Below are positions 19,368 through 26,225 of a stretch of DNA of 64,000 nt, piece after piece. Within the stretch, counting starts at the first letter, position 1. Each line of letters starts with the position of its first letter. The translations under genes and the position numbers were made by a program. The DNA is from Cellulomonas timonensis. Its GTDB lineage: Bacteria; Actinomycetota; Actinomycetes; Actinomycetales; Cellulomonadaceae. Under the pieces are notes generated by a model that saw nothing but the letters and a program-made list of their open reading frames with translations, ran no database searches and was not told where the DNA came from. The stretch lies in contig NZ_FCOT01000011.1 in assembly GCF_900046455.1 (NCBI RefSeq), positions 496,001-560,000 of the forward strand. The letters run 5' to 3'.

Positions 19368-20674
19368 CGCGCCTCCCGCCAGATGCCGTGCGCGGTGCCA
19401 GCCAGGAGCACCACCAGCAGCACGTTGCGCAGCACCAGGGCGAGGGTCCCCGGGACCTCGCCGCGCAGCACGTCGCTGTAGCGCAGGGGGTAGACGACCT
19501 GGGTCAGCACCGCCAGGCCCAGCACCCACCACGCCGTCCGGCGCCAGCGCGGCAGCCCCAGGGCCAGGGCCACCGCCACGGGCGGCGCCAGCCACCCGAT
19601 GAACTGCGGTGAGCCCACCTTGTTGAACACGATGAGCATCGTGGCGACCAGGAGGGCGCCGCGGACCACGAACTCCTCGGAGGTCGCCCAGCGGCGCTCG
19701 GGGTGGCCGCGGTGGTGGGCCCACCACAGCAGCGCGACCGCGCCGGCCAACCCCAGCGGCAGCAGCGCGCCGAGGGCGTCCGCCGCGCCGGCCGTGCCCG
19801 GGGCGCTCACCTCCCACGTGATCAGCTCGACGTTGAGGTAGCGGTCCACCACGGGGGAGAACAGCCCGAACAGCACCCACGGGGTGGCGCCCACCGACTC
19901 GATCTGCAGGCCCCGGGAGCCCTGCTGGGTGAGGAAGCTCGTGAGGTGCGGCAGTCCACCACCCGCCGCCACGGCGCCTGCCACCACCACGCACACCAGC
20001 GCGGCGGGCAGCACCACGTCGCGCCACGGCCGGCGCACCGCGAGCACCAGCGGCAGCAGGATCGCCCCCGGCGCCACCTTGATCCACGCCCCGGCGGTCA
20101 GGAGGGCCGACGCGACCCAGGGCCTGCGGGCGGCGACCAGCAGCGCCACGATCACCACCGGCGCCACGATCGCGTCGAGCCGCCCCACCGCGACGGGGCC
20201 CAGCCCGGCGATGAACGCCAACCACCACCAGGCGCCTCGGGCCGGCTCGACCGGCGGTGGGGAGCCGTCGGCGGTCCGCGCGCGCAGCAGCGCGACGATG
20301 GCGAGCCCGTTGAGCGCCGCCACCAGCAGCACCCAGGCGACCTGGTAGCCCCAGGTGCTCGTCGTGGTGACCAGGGCCGCGACCGCCATCGGCACGATCG
20401 CCCCCGCCGGGTACACCCATTCGCCCGAGAGCACGGGCCAGGCGCCCTGCTCGAAGCCGAGCCGCATCCACTGCCGGTACAACTCGACGTCGTTGAAGAA
20501 GGACCGGCCCTGCAGCACCGTCCCGGCGAAGGCCACCCACGCATGCGCGACCACGAACGCCGTCCACAAGGCAGTGCGCGAGCGCAGCAGGCGGCCGGTG
20601 CTCAGGGGAACCTCCGGACGGCTCAACAGAAGGGGCGCGCGGACGTGGACGTCGCCGACAAGACCTCGACTCAT
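19304..20674 (-). CDS. polyprenol-phosphate-dependent mannosyltransferase-like membrane protein (GT87/DUF2029)
   Basis: 456 residues with about eleven hydrophobic segments. FFNDVELYRQW in the first extracytoplasmic loop carries the conserved acidic residue, and AGAWIKVAPGAILLPLVL and VFNKVGSPQFIGWLAPP are typical of the GT-C enzymes of the GT87/DUF2029 group that add mannose or arabinose to envelope lipids from polyprenyl donors. Start ATG 20674; an earlier in-frame start would run into the intergenic region. Convergent overlap of 64 bases with the GH81 gene. Specific acceptor unknown. Confidence 0.82.
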   Translation of the reverse strand: MSRGLVGDVHVRAPLLLSRPEVPLSTGRLLRSRTALWTAFVVAHAWVAFAGTVLQGRSFFNDVELYRQWMRLGFEQGAWPVLSGEWVYPAGAIVPMAVAALVTTTSTWGYQVAWVLLVAALNGLAIVALLRARTADGSPPPVEPARGAWWWLAFIAGLGPVAVGRLDAIVAPVVIVALLVAARRPWVASALLTAGAWIKVAPGAILLPLVLAVRRPWRDVVLPAALVCVVVAGAVAAGGGLPHLTSFLTQQGSRGLQIESVGATPWVLFGLFSPVVDRYLNVELITWEVSAPGTAGAADALGALLPLGLAGAVALLWWAHHRGHPERRWATSEEFVVRGALLVATMLIVFNKVGSPQFIGWLAPPVAVALALGLPRWRRTAWWVLGLAVLTQVVYPLRYSDVLRGEVPGTLALVLRNVLLVVLLAGTAHGIWREARQPPDDPGPLPDATDATNASR

Positions 20675-20799
20675 GCTAACCGGGCGTCGGTGGACGGGCG
20701 CCCGGGACGCCCACCTCGGGTCGCTACTCTCTGCACGGGTCGCGGCCAGAGGCCGACGGGGCGGACCCGGCCACACACACCACTGAAGGAGTCCCCTAC

Positions 20800-22182
20800 G
20801 TGAGCAGTCTCGGATGGCGAGTGCACGGCGACGGGCGCACAGTCCGCACGGGCGCGGTTGTCGCCCCCGATGAGCGGCTGAGCTGGCCGCGCACCATCGG
20901 CATCGGCATGCAGCACGTCGTGGCCATGTTCGGCTCGACGTTCCTGGTGCCGATCATCACCGGCCTGTCACCCGCGACGACGCTGTTCTTCTCCGCGGTT
21001 GGCACCGTGCTGTTCCTGGTCATCACCGGGAACAAGCTCCCCAGCTACCTCGGGTCGAGCTTCGCGTTCATCGCGCCCATCACGGCGGCCACCGCCTCCG
21101 GCGGCGAGTCCGTGGCACTGGGCGGCGTGGTCGTGACCGGCCTCCTGCTCACCGCCATCGGCCTGGTGGTGCACGTCGCGGGAGCGCACTGGATCGAGAA
21201 GGTCATGCCGCCGGTGGTCACCGGCTCGATCGTCGCCCTCATCGGGCTCAACCTCGCGCCCGTGGCGTGGGGCACCTGCGACCAGTCCGTGGTCGACGGC
21301 GAGATCGTCGAGTCGTGCACCGCGGGCTTCCGCGCGGCGCCCATCACCGCTCTGGTGACGCTGTTCGCGATCATCCTGACGACCGTGCTGTTCCGCGGCA
21401 TCCTCGGGCGGCTCGCGATCCTGGTGGGCGTCCTCATCGGCTACGTCGTCGCGGCGTTCCGCGGCGAGGTCGACTTCACCTCCGTGGAGGAAGCGTCCTG
21501 GTTCGGCCTGCCCACCTTCATCACGCCCACGTTCGACCTGGCGGTGCTCGGGCTGTTCGTGCCCGTGGTGCTCGTGCTCATCGCGGAGAACGTCGGCCAC
21601 GTGAAGTCGGTGTCCGCGATGACCGGCAAGGACCTCGACCCGCTCACCGGGCGGGCGTTGCTCGCCGACGGCATCGCCACCACGCTGGCCGGCGCCGGCG
21701 GCGGCTCGGGCACCACCACGTACGCCGAGAACATCGGCGTCATGGCCGCCACCCGCATCTACTCCACGGCCGCCTACTGGGTGGCCGCGGCCACCGCGCT
21801 GGTGCTGAGCCTGTCGCCGAAGTTCGGCGCCCTCATCGCCACGATCCCCGCCGGGGTGCTCGGCGGCGCCACGACGGTGCTCTACGGGATGATCGGCATC
21901 CTCGGCGCCCGGATCTGGGTGCAGAACAAGGTCGACTTCTCCAACCCGGTGAACCTCACCACGGCGGCCGTCGCGCTCATCGTGGGCATCGCCAACTACA
22001 CGTGGGTGGCCGGCGACATCACCTTCGAGGGCATCGCGCTCGGCTCCGCCGCCGCCATCGGCGTCTACCACCTGATGAACGGGCTGGCCCGCTGGCGCGG
22101 CACGTCGCAGGAGGCCGCGAGCCCGGCGTCCGTGCCGAACGGCACCGAGCTCGAGGGCGTCGAGCGCGCGTCGCAGGCATGA
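20800..22182 (+). CDS. uraA: uracil/xanthine permease, NCS2 family
   Basis: 460 residues, about 14 hydrophobic segments, NCS2 nucleobase:cation symporter fold. Recognisable motifs are GMQHVVAMFGSTFLVP at the N-terminus, the helix-8 substrate-binding region VLIAENVGHVKSV with the conserved Glu, and GGSGTTTYAENIG. It would import uracil or a related base with protons. GTG 20800 has AAGGAG about ten bases upstream. A long terminator with a UUCG loop lies 38 bases after the stop. The adenosine deaminase-like gene lies about 3 kb away and is not linked. Confidence 0.9.
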   Translation: MSSLGWRVHGDGRTVRTGAVVAPDERLSWPRTIGIGMQHVVAMFGSTFLVPIITGLSPATTLFFSAVGTVLFLVITGNKLPSYLGSSFAFIAPITAATASGGESVALGGVVVTGLLLTAIGLVVHVAGAHWIEKVMPPVVTGSIVALIGLNLAPVAWGTCDQSVVDGEIVESCTAGFRAAPITALVTLFAIILTTVLFRGILGRLAILVGVLIGYVVAAFRGEVDFTSVEEASWFGLPTFITPTFDLAVLGLFVPVVLVLIAENVGHVKSVSAMTGKDLDPLTGRALLADGIATTLAGAGGGSGTTTYAENIGVMAATRIYSTAAYWVAAATALVLSLSPKFGALIATIPAGVLGGATTVLYGMIGILGARIWVQNKVDFSNPVNLTTAAVALIVGIANYTWVAGDITFEGIALGSAAAIGVYHLMNGLARWRGTSQEAASPASVPNGTELEGVERASQA

Positions 22183-22219
22183 CGCAGCCGCACTGAGGTC
22201 GTCGCGCAGGTCGTGCACA

Positions 22220-22265
22220 AGACAGCGAGGCCGGGCCGCCTTCGGGTGGCCCGGCCTCGCTGTCT
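22220..22265. terminator. bidirectional terminator between convergent genes
   Basis: 18 perfect base pairs (22220-22237 with 22248-22265), extended by three more pairs onto a TTCG tetraloop (22241-22244). It separates uraA from the convergent LytR-C gene. Confidence 0.9.
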
Positions 22266-22290
22266 GTCGCTGTGCTGGCGACGTCGCGGG

Positions 22291-22986
22291 CTACTCGCCC
22301 TCGACGACCACTTCGCCCTCGAGGGGCTCCTCATCGGCCGGGATGTCCTCGGCGCCGGGCTCGGACGAGGAGGCGACGGACGGCGCGGGCGCCGGGACGA
22401 CCTCCTCGACGGGCCGGCAGCCCGCCGCTCCGACGAGCTCCTGCGCCGGGTCGAGGGTGACCTCGTCCGCCGCGAGCAGGTCGTTGAACCGCTCGCCGAC
22501 GATCAGGTCGACAGTGGCGTCCTGACGCTCGTCGAGCACCATCACCGGGTTGTCGAGGTGCGCGGCGAGCGTGTACGCCGCGGCGACGCCTGACGCGCCG
22601 AAGGACAGCCGGGCGGCGTCGCCCAGCCGGAGCGTCGCGTTCGCGACGGTGGCCACGGCGAAGCCCCGCTCGGTGAGCGAGTTCGCCGTGGAGGAGGCCA
22701 GACCGCTCGCGTTGGAGCCGTTGTAGACGTTCACCGTGACCTCGCCGACCGCCACGGGCAGCGCGCCCGTCGGCGGGCAGGGGACGATGGAGCCGACTCC
22801 CGGCGTGGGGGTCGCAGTGCTGAAGTCGCGGGCCAGGAACGGCAGCTCCACGGCGCCGGAGAACACCGCGGCGGATCCGATGCCAGCCACCGCGAGGCCC
22901 GCGAGGAGCAGGCCGAAGATCCCCGCCTGGCGTTCATGCATGCGGCGCCGGCGCAGGTCTCGGGCGCGATCCGGGTCGGTGGTCAT
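22291..22986 (-). CDS. LytR C-terminal domain protein (Cei-like envelope protein)
   Basis: 231 residues: cytoplasmic Arg-rich N-terminus, one membrane helix at about 20-43, then a LytR_C domain beginning EVTVNVYNGSNASGLASS and ending in an acidic Glu/Ala/Pro-rich tail. LytR_C domains without the catalytic LCP domain occur in mycobacterial Cei and relatives and act in envelope integrity. One extracytoplasmic Cys pair is possible (PCPP near 70, AGCRP near 190). It lies downstream of the VapB-like gene on the same strand with 33 bases between. Confidence 0.8.
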   Translation of the reverse strand: MTTDPDRARDLRRRRMHERQAGIFGLLLAGLAVAGIGSAAVFSGAVELPFLARDFSTATPTPGVGSIVPCPPTGALPVAVGEVTVNVYNGSNASGLASSTANSLTERGFAVATVANATLRLGDAARLSFGASGVAAAYTLAAHLDNPVMVLDERQDATVDLIVGERFNDLLAADEVTLDPAQELVGAAGCRPVEEVVPAPAPSVASSSEPGAEDIPADEEPLEGEVVVEGE

Positions 22987-23006
22987 GGCCTCGTTGCTTC
23001 GTTCAC

Positions 23007-23057
23007 TCGGTCGTCTCGCTCACTCGGTGGTCTCGCCCGTTCGGTCGTCTCGCCCAG
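23007..23057. repeat. 17-bp imperfect tandem repeat across a stop codon
   Basis: Three copies of a TCGGTCGTCTCGCTCAC-like unit (23007-23023, 23024-23040, 23041-23057) plus a partial fourth. The array spans the last codons and stop (23020-23022) of the VapB-like gene and the start region of the next gene. Confidence 0.75.
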
Positions 23058-23355
23058 CGGTCTCGATCACGAGCACGCGGGCGTGCAGGATCGGGCGCTG
23101 GTGCAGGGCCGCCCGCACCGCGCGGTGCAGGCCGTCCTCCAGGTACATCACACCCCTCCACTGCACCACATGCGCGAACAGGTCGCCGTAGAACGTCGAG
23201 TCCTCGGACAGCAGGTTGTCGAGGTTCAGGGTGCCCTTGGTCGTCACGAGCTCGTCGAGCCGCACCTGCCGCGGAGCGACCTCGGCCCACTGCTTGGGTG
23301 TCACGAGCCCGTGGTCCGGATAGGGCCTGCCGTCGCCCACCGCCTTGAAGATCAC
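23020..23355 (-). CDS. conserved actinobacterial protein, VapB-antitoxin-like annotation
   Basis: 111 residues. The conserved part (VIFKAVGDGRPYPDHGL at the start, then RQVRLDELVTTKGTL, SEDSTFYGDLFAHVVQW and YLEDGLHRAVRAALHQR) matches a family widespread in actinobacteria and often labelled type II VapB-family antitoxin, although no toxin gene is next to it and the role is unproven. The last 15 residues (ETAGRDDRTGETTE) come from the tandem repeat and are probably not conserved. GTG 23355 is supported by TAGACT seven bases upstream (23368-23363), a leaderless arrangement. Confidence 0.75.
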   Translation of the reverse strand: MIFKAVGDGRPYPDHGLVTPKQWAEVAPRQVRLDELVTTKGTLNLDNLLSEDSTFYGDLFAHVVQWRGVMYLEDGLHRAVRAALHQRPILHARVLVIETAGRDDRTGETTE

Positions 23356-23406
23356 GGGCGCGAGTCTAGGCGTAGCGCCTGCCGGGTCGAGGCTGCCACG
23401 CAGATC

Positions 23407-23428
23407 CATGCGGGGCGCACCCCGCATG
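23407..23428. repeat. perfect inverted repeat upstream of the SARP gene
   Basis: CATGCGGGG (23407-23415) and its complement (23420-23428) around a four-base loop. It could be a regulator site or an RNA hairpin in the space between the divergent VapB-like and SARP genes. Confidence 0.55.
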
Positions 23429-23465
23429 CGTGCAGAAGCCATCTGCCGCCGCGCGCGCTGGGGGG

Positions 23466-23494
23466 CCGTCACACGCGCGTCACGCGCACGTCAC
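23466..23494 (+). promoter_or_regulatory. three heptamer direct repeats, SARP-box-like
   Basis: CGTCACA, CGTCACG and CGTCACC start at 23466, 23477 and 23488, an exact 11-bp period with four-base spacers. SARP-family activators bind heptamer direct repeats with this spacing. The site is 139 bases before the SARP start codon, so autoregulation is possible. Confidence 0.5.
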
Positions 23495-23632
23495 CAGGGG
23501 CGGCGTGGGCCGTGCGCCGCCGGGCTGCTGACCCGGGCGACGGGTGGTCGACGCGCGCCCTCGGGCGACCTGTGGTCTGCTCGATCTGCCGCGCGACGAG
23601 GAGTGGCGGGGCTCCTGGGGGGGAGGGGTGCC

Positions 23633-24379
23633 GTGGAACCGGTGGTGCGCCATCAGGTCAGCCTGCTGGGCGGGTTCCGGCTCGTCGTCGACGGCCGGGA
23701 CGTCGAGGCCCCCGCGGCCACACAGCGGATCGTCTCGGTGCTCGCGCTGCGCGGTCGCAGCCGCAGGGGCCGGCTCGCGGGGATGCTGTGGCCCGACGCC
23801 TCCGAGGCGCGGGCCCTCGCGAGCCTCCGCACGGCGATCTGGCGGGCCAACCAGCTCGCGCATGGGCTGATCGGCACGGCCCACGACACGGTGGTGCTGG
23901 GGCCCGACGTGGACGTCGACGTCACCCGTCTGGTCCAGGGCGCGCATGCCGTGATGGCGGCCAGGGGCCCGCTGCCCGAGGGCGACGACCCCGCGCGGTA
24001 CGCCTCGGGCGACCTGCTGCCCGGCTGGGACGACGAGTGGCTCGCAGGCGACCGGGAGCGGCTGCGCCAGCTCACGCTGCACGTGCTGGAGGCCCGCGCC
24101 GTGCAGCTCGCCCGGTCAGGGCGCTTCGGGCTGGCGCTGGAGGCGGCCCTGGGCGCGCTGCGCAGCGACCCGCTGCGGGAGAGCGCGCACCGCACCGTCA
24201 TCCGCATCCACCTCGCGGAGGGCAACCAGGCCGAGGCTCTGCACGCCTACGCGGAGTGCGCGGGCGTGCTCCGCAGGCAGCTCGGCGTGGCGCCGTCCCC
24301 GGAGACGAGCCGCCTGGTGGCCACGCTGGCCGGGGCGGTGCGCTCGGCCCGGGGCGCATCCGTCACCATGGGGGCGTGA
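23633..24379 (+). CDS. SARP-type transcriptional regulator (winged helix plus BTAD)
   Basis: 248 residues. The N-terminal OmpR-like winged helix begins QVSLLGGFRLVVDGRDVEAP and includes RGRLAGMLWPDASEARALAS; the bacterial transcriptional activation domain fills the rest (LHVLEARAVQLARSGRFGLALEAA, HRTVIRIHLAEGNQAEALHAYAE, ending in LGVAPSPETSRL). Such proteins activate promoters with heptamer direct repeats. GTG 23633 is chosen for the GGGAGGGG ribosome-binding site a few bases upstream. It overlaps the following kinase gene by three bases of GTGA, so they form an operon. No biosynthetic cluster surrounds it. Confidence 0.85.
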   Translation: MEPVVRHQVSLLGGFRLVVDGRDVEAPAATQRIVSVLALRGRSRRGRLAGMLWPDASEARALASLRTAIWRANQLAHGLIGTAHDTVVLGPDVDVDVTRLVQGAHAVMAARGPLPEGDDPARYASGDLLPGWDDEWLAGDRERLRQLTLHVLEARAVQLARSGRFGLALEAALGALRSDPLRESAHRTVIRIHLAEGNQAEALHAYAECAGVLRRQLGVAPSPETSRLVATLAGAVRSARGASVTMGA

Positions 24380-25008
24380 CCCCTCGACTCTCCGTCACCG
24401 AGCTGCCCGCGCGCGTCCGGTCGCTGGCCCGGGCGCACCCTGGTCGGCGCGTCGTCATCGGGATCGTGGGGCCGCCGGGGGCGGGGAAGTCGACGGTGGC
24501 CGGGCAGCTCGCCGAGCGGCTCGGCGACGCGGCGCGCGTGCTGCCGATGGACGGCTTCCACCTCGCGCAGCGTGAGCTCGAGCGGCTGGGCCGTGCCGAC
24601 CGGAAGGGCGCCCCCGACACGTTCGACGTCGACGGCTATGTGAGCGCCCTGACGCGCGTGCGCGCCGACACGGCCGCCACCGTGTACGTCCCGGAGTTCG
24701 ACCGGGGGCTCGAGGAGCCCATCGCGTGCGCGCTGCCGTTCGGCCCGGACGTGCGCATCGTGCTGACCGAGGGCAACTACCTGCTGCACGACGCGGGCGG
24801 CTGGGAGCAGGTGTGCCCCCTGCTCGACGAGTGCTGGTACCTCGACGTGGACGACGTGGTGCGCGTGGGGCGGCTCGTGGACCGCCACATCCGGTACGGG
24901 CGCCCGGAGGCGGCGGCGCGGGCCTGGGTCGAGCAGGTCGACGAGCGGAACACGGCGCTGGTGGCGCGGGGCCGGGAGCGGGCGGACGTGCTGGTCGCGC
25001 TCGACTGA
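24376..25008 (+). CDS. nucleoside/nucleotide kinase family protein (uridine kinase/PanK-like P-loop)
   Basis: 210 residues. The P-loop GPPGAGKST (about residues 31-39) is followed by VLPMDGFHLAQREL, the substrate-binding segment of the phosphoribulokinase/uridine kinase superfamily, and by EGNYLLHDAGGW, equally characteristic; the lid region is RHIRYGRPEAAARAWVEQVDERN. Substrate unknown; relatives include fructose- and nucleoside-phosphorylating enzymes and small pantothenate-kinase-like proteins. GTG 24376 overlaps the SARP stop, so it is translationally coupled. Confidence 0.82.
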   Translation: MTPRLSVTELPARVRSLARAHPGRRVVIGIVGPPGAGKSTVAGQLAERLGDAARVLPMDGFHLAQRELERLGRADRKGAPDTFDVDGYVSALTRVRADTAATVYVPEFDRGLEEPIACALPFGPDVRIVLTEGNYLLHDAGGWEQVCPLLDECWYLDVDDVVRVGRLVDRHIRYGRPEAAARAWVEQVDERNTALVARGRERADVLVALD

Positions 25009-25026
25009 CCGGGCGCGGCGCCAACG

Positions 25027-25073
25027 GCTGAGCGGCCGCGCTCCCCGACATCCGGGGTGCGCGACCGCTCAGC
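25027..25073 (+). terminator. terminator after the SARP-kinase operon
   Basis: Long interrupted stem: nine pairs (GCTGAGCGG with its complement), then five (CGCGC with GCGCG), then four (CCCC with GGGG) around a seven-base loop, with single mismatches between blocks. It lies between convergent genes and may act on both strands. Confidence 0.75.
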
Positions 25074-25098
25074 GGGCCTGGCTGGTGGGGCCGGGGGA

Positions 25099-26130
25099 TC
25101 AGGCGGTGGCGCGGGCCACGTACGCGTCGATCTCGGCGAGGTAGCCGGCCTTCGCGTCGTCGTCGAGCCACGACGCCTCGAAGGAGTTCTTCGCGAGCCG
25201 CACCACGTCGTCGAGGCTGAGCCCGGCCTTCGCGACGAGGGCGTCGTAGTTGCCGGCGACGTAGGCGCCGAAGTACGCCGGGTCGTCGGAGTTGATCATG
25301 ATCTTCACGTCGTCGTGCAGGAGCTGCACGATCTCGGCGGCCTTCATGTCGTCGGTGACGAAGCTGTTCGACACCGGGCAGGACGTGAGGCCGATGCCGC
25401 GCTCGCGGACCACGGCGACGAGGGACGGGTCCTCGACGATGTTGGTGCCGTGGTCGATGCGGTCGACGCCGATCTCCTCGATGACCTGGCGGATGTTCTC
25501 GATGCTGCCGACCTGGTCGATGTCGCAGTGCATCGTGAGCTTGAGGCCGAGCTCGCGGGCGCGCGCGAACGTGTCGGCGAACTTGCGCGGCGGGTTGTCG
25601 CGCTCGTCGGAGTCCAGGCCCACGCCCACGATGAGGTCCAGGTACGGCGTGGCCGCCTCGAGGGTCTGGGCGGCCGACTCGGCGCTGTGGTCCCGCAGGA
25701 AGCACATGATGAGCGCCGACGAGATGCCCAGCTCGGCGCGGGCGTCGACGGTGGCGCGGTGGTAGCCGGTGACGACGTCGGCGAACGGGACGCCACGGGT
25801 GGTGTGGGCCTGCGGGTCGAAGAACATCTCGACGTGGCGCACGCCCTGGTCAGCGGCGCGGCGCAGGTACGCGAGGGCCAGGTCGTAGAAGTCCTGCTCG
25901 GTGCGCAGCACCTCCATCGCCGGGTAGTACACGGCGAGGAAGCTGGCGAGGTCGTGGAACTCGTAGGTGGCCTGGACCTCGGCGACGGTCTTCTGGTCCA
26001 GCTCGATGCCGTTGCGCTGCGCCAGGGCGAGCTTGAGATCGGGCTCGAGGGTCCCCTCGAGGTGCAGGTGCAGCTCGGCCTTGGGCAGGCCGGCGATGAA
26101 GGCCGGGGTGGGCGCGCTGGCAGTGGGCAT
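25099..26130 (-). CDS. adenosine/adenine deaminase family protein with altered HxGE motif
   Basis: 343 residues of the amidohydrolase fold. Metal ligands HLHLEG (H21, H23) and the late motif NSDDP (D282-D283) are intact, as is IDHGTN with the catalytic His at about 227. Where adenosine and adenine deaminases have HAGE, whose Glu is the proton donor, this protein has HCDIDQ (201-206): the metal-binding His remains but the Glu position is changed. It may belong to a divergent subgroup with another purine or amine substrate. Divergent from the GH31 gene across a CRP-like site. Confidence 0.85.
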   Translation of the reverse strand: MPTASAPTPAFIAGLPKAELHLHLEGTLEPDLKLALAQRNGIELDQKTVAEVQATYEFHDLASFLAVYYPAMEVLRTEQDFYDLALAYLRRAADQGVRHVEMFFDPQAHTTRGVPFADVVTGYHRATVDARAELGISSALIMCFLRDHSAESAAQTLEAATPYLDLIVGVGLDSDERDNPPRKFADTFARARELGLKLTMHCDIDQVGSIENIRQVIEEIGVDRIDHGTNIVEDPSLVAVVRERGIGLTSCPVSNSFVTDDMKAAEIVQLLHDDVKIMINSDDPAYFGAYVAGNYDALVAKAGLSLDDVVRLAKNSFEASWLDDDAKAGYLAEIDAYVARATA

Positions 26131-26188
26131 GGGTGCGTTCCGTTCACTCAGGAGATGGCTCGTGAGGGACGTTATCAGGGTGCCGATC

Positions 26189-26204
26189 TGTGACTGGGGT
26201 CACA
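26189..26204. promoter_or_regulatory. CRP/GlxR-type operator
   Basis: TGTGA-N6-TCACA, a perfect match to the consensus half-sites of CRP-family regulators. It lies between the divergent deaminase-like and alpha-glucosidase genes, nine bases before the GH31 -10 hexamer, so it overlaps the -35 region of that promoter. Confidence 0.65.
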
Positions 26205-26212
26205 TTCGAGGG

Positions 26213-26218
26213 TAGCGT
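26213..26218 (+). promoter_or_regulatory. -10 hexamer for a leaderless GH31 mRNA
   Basis: TAGCGT seven bases before the ATG at 26226; no ribosome-binding site is present. Confidence 0.55.
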
Positions 26219-26225
26219 CGGGCGC

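Noticed and set aside
16956-20567. Very long minus-strand open frame of about 1200 codons
   Set aside because: Shadow of the adaptor, GH81 and GT87-like genes in GC-rich DNA; its composition is Arg/Gly/Ala-rich without domains.
23020-23355. VapB-like gene as half of a toxin-antitoxin pair
   Set aside because: No PIN-domain or other toxin gene is next to it; the label seems to be inherited annotation.
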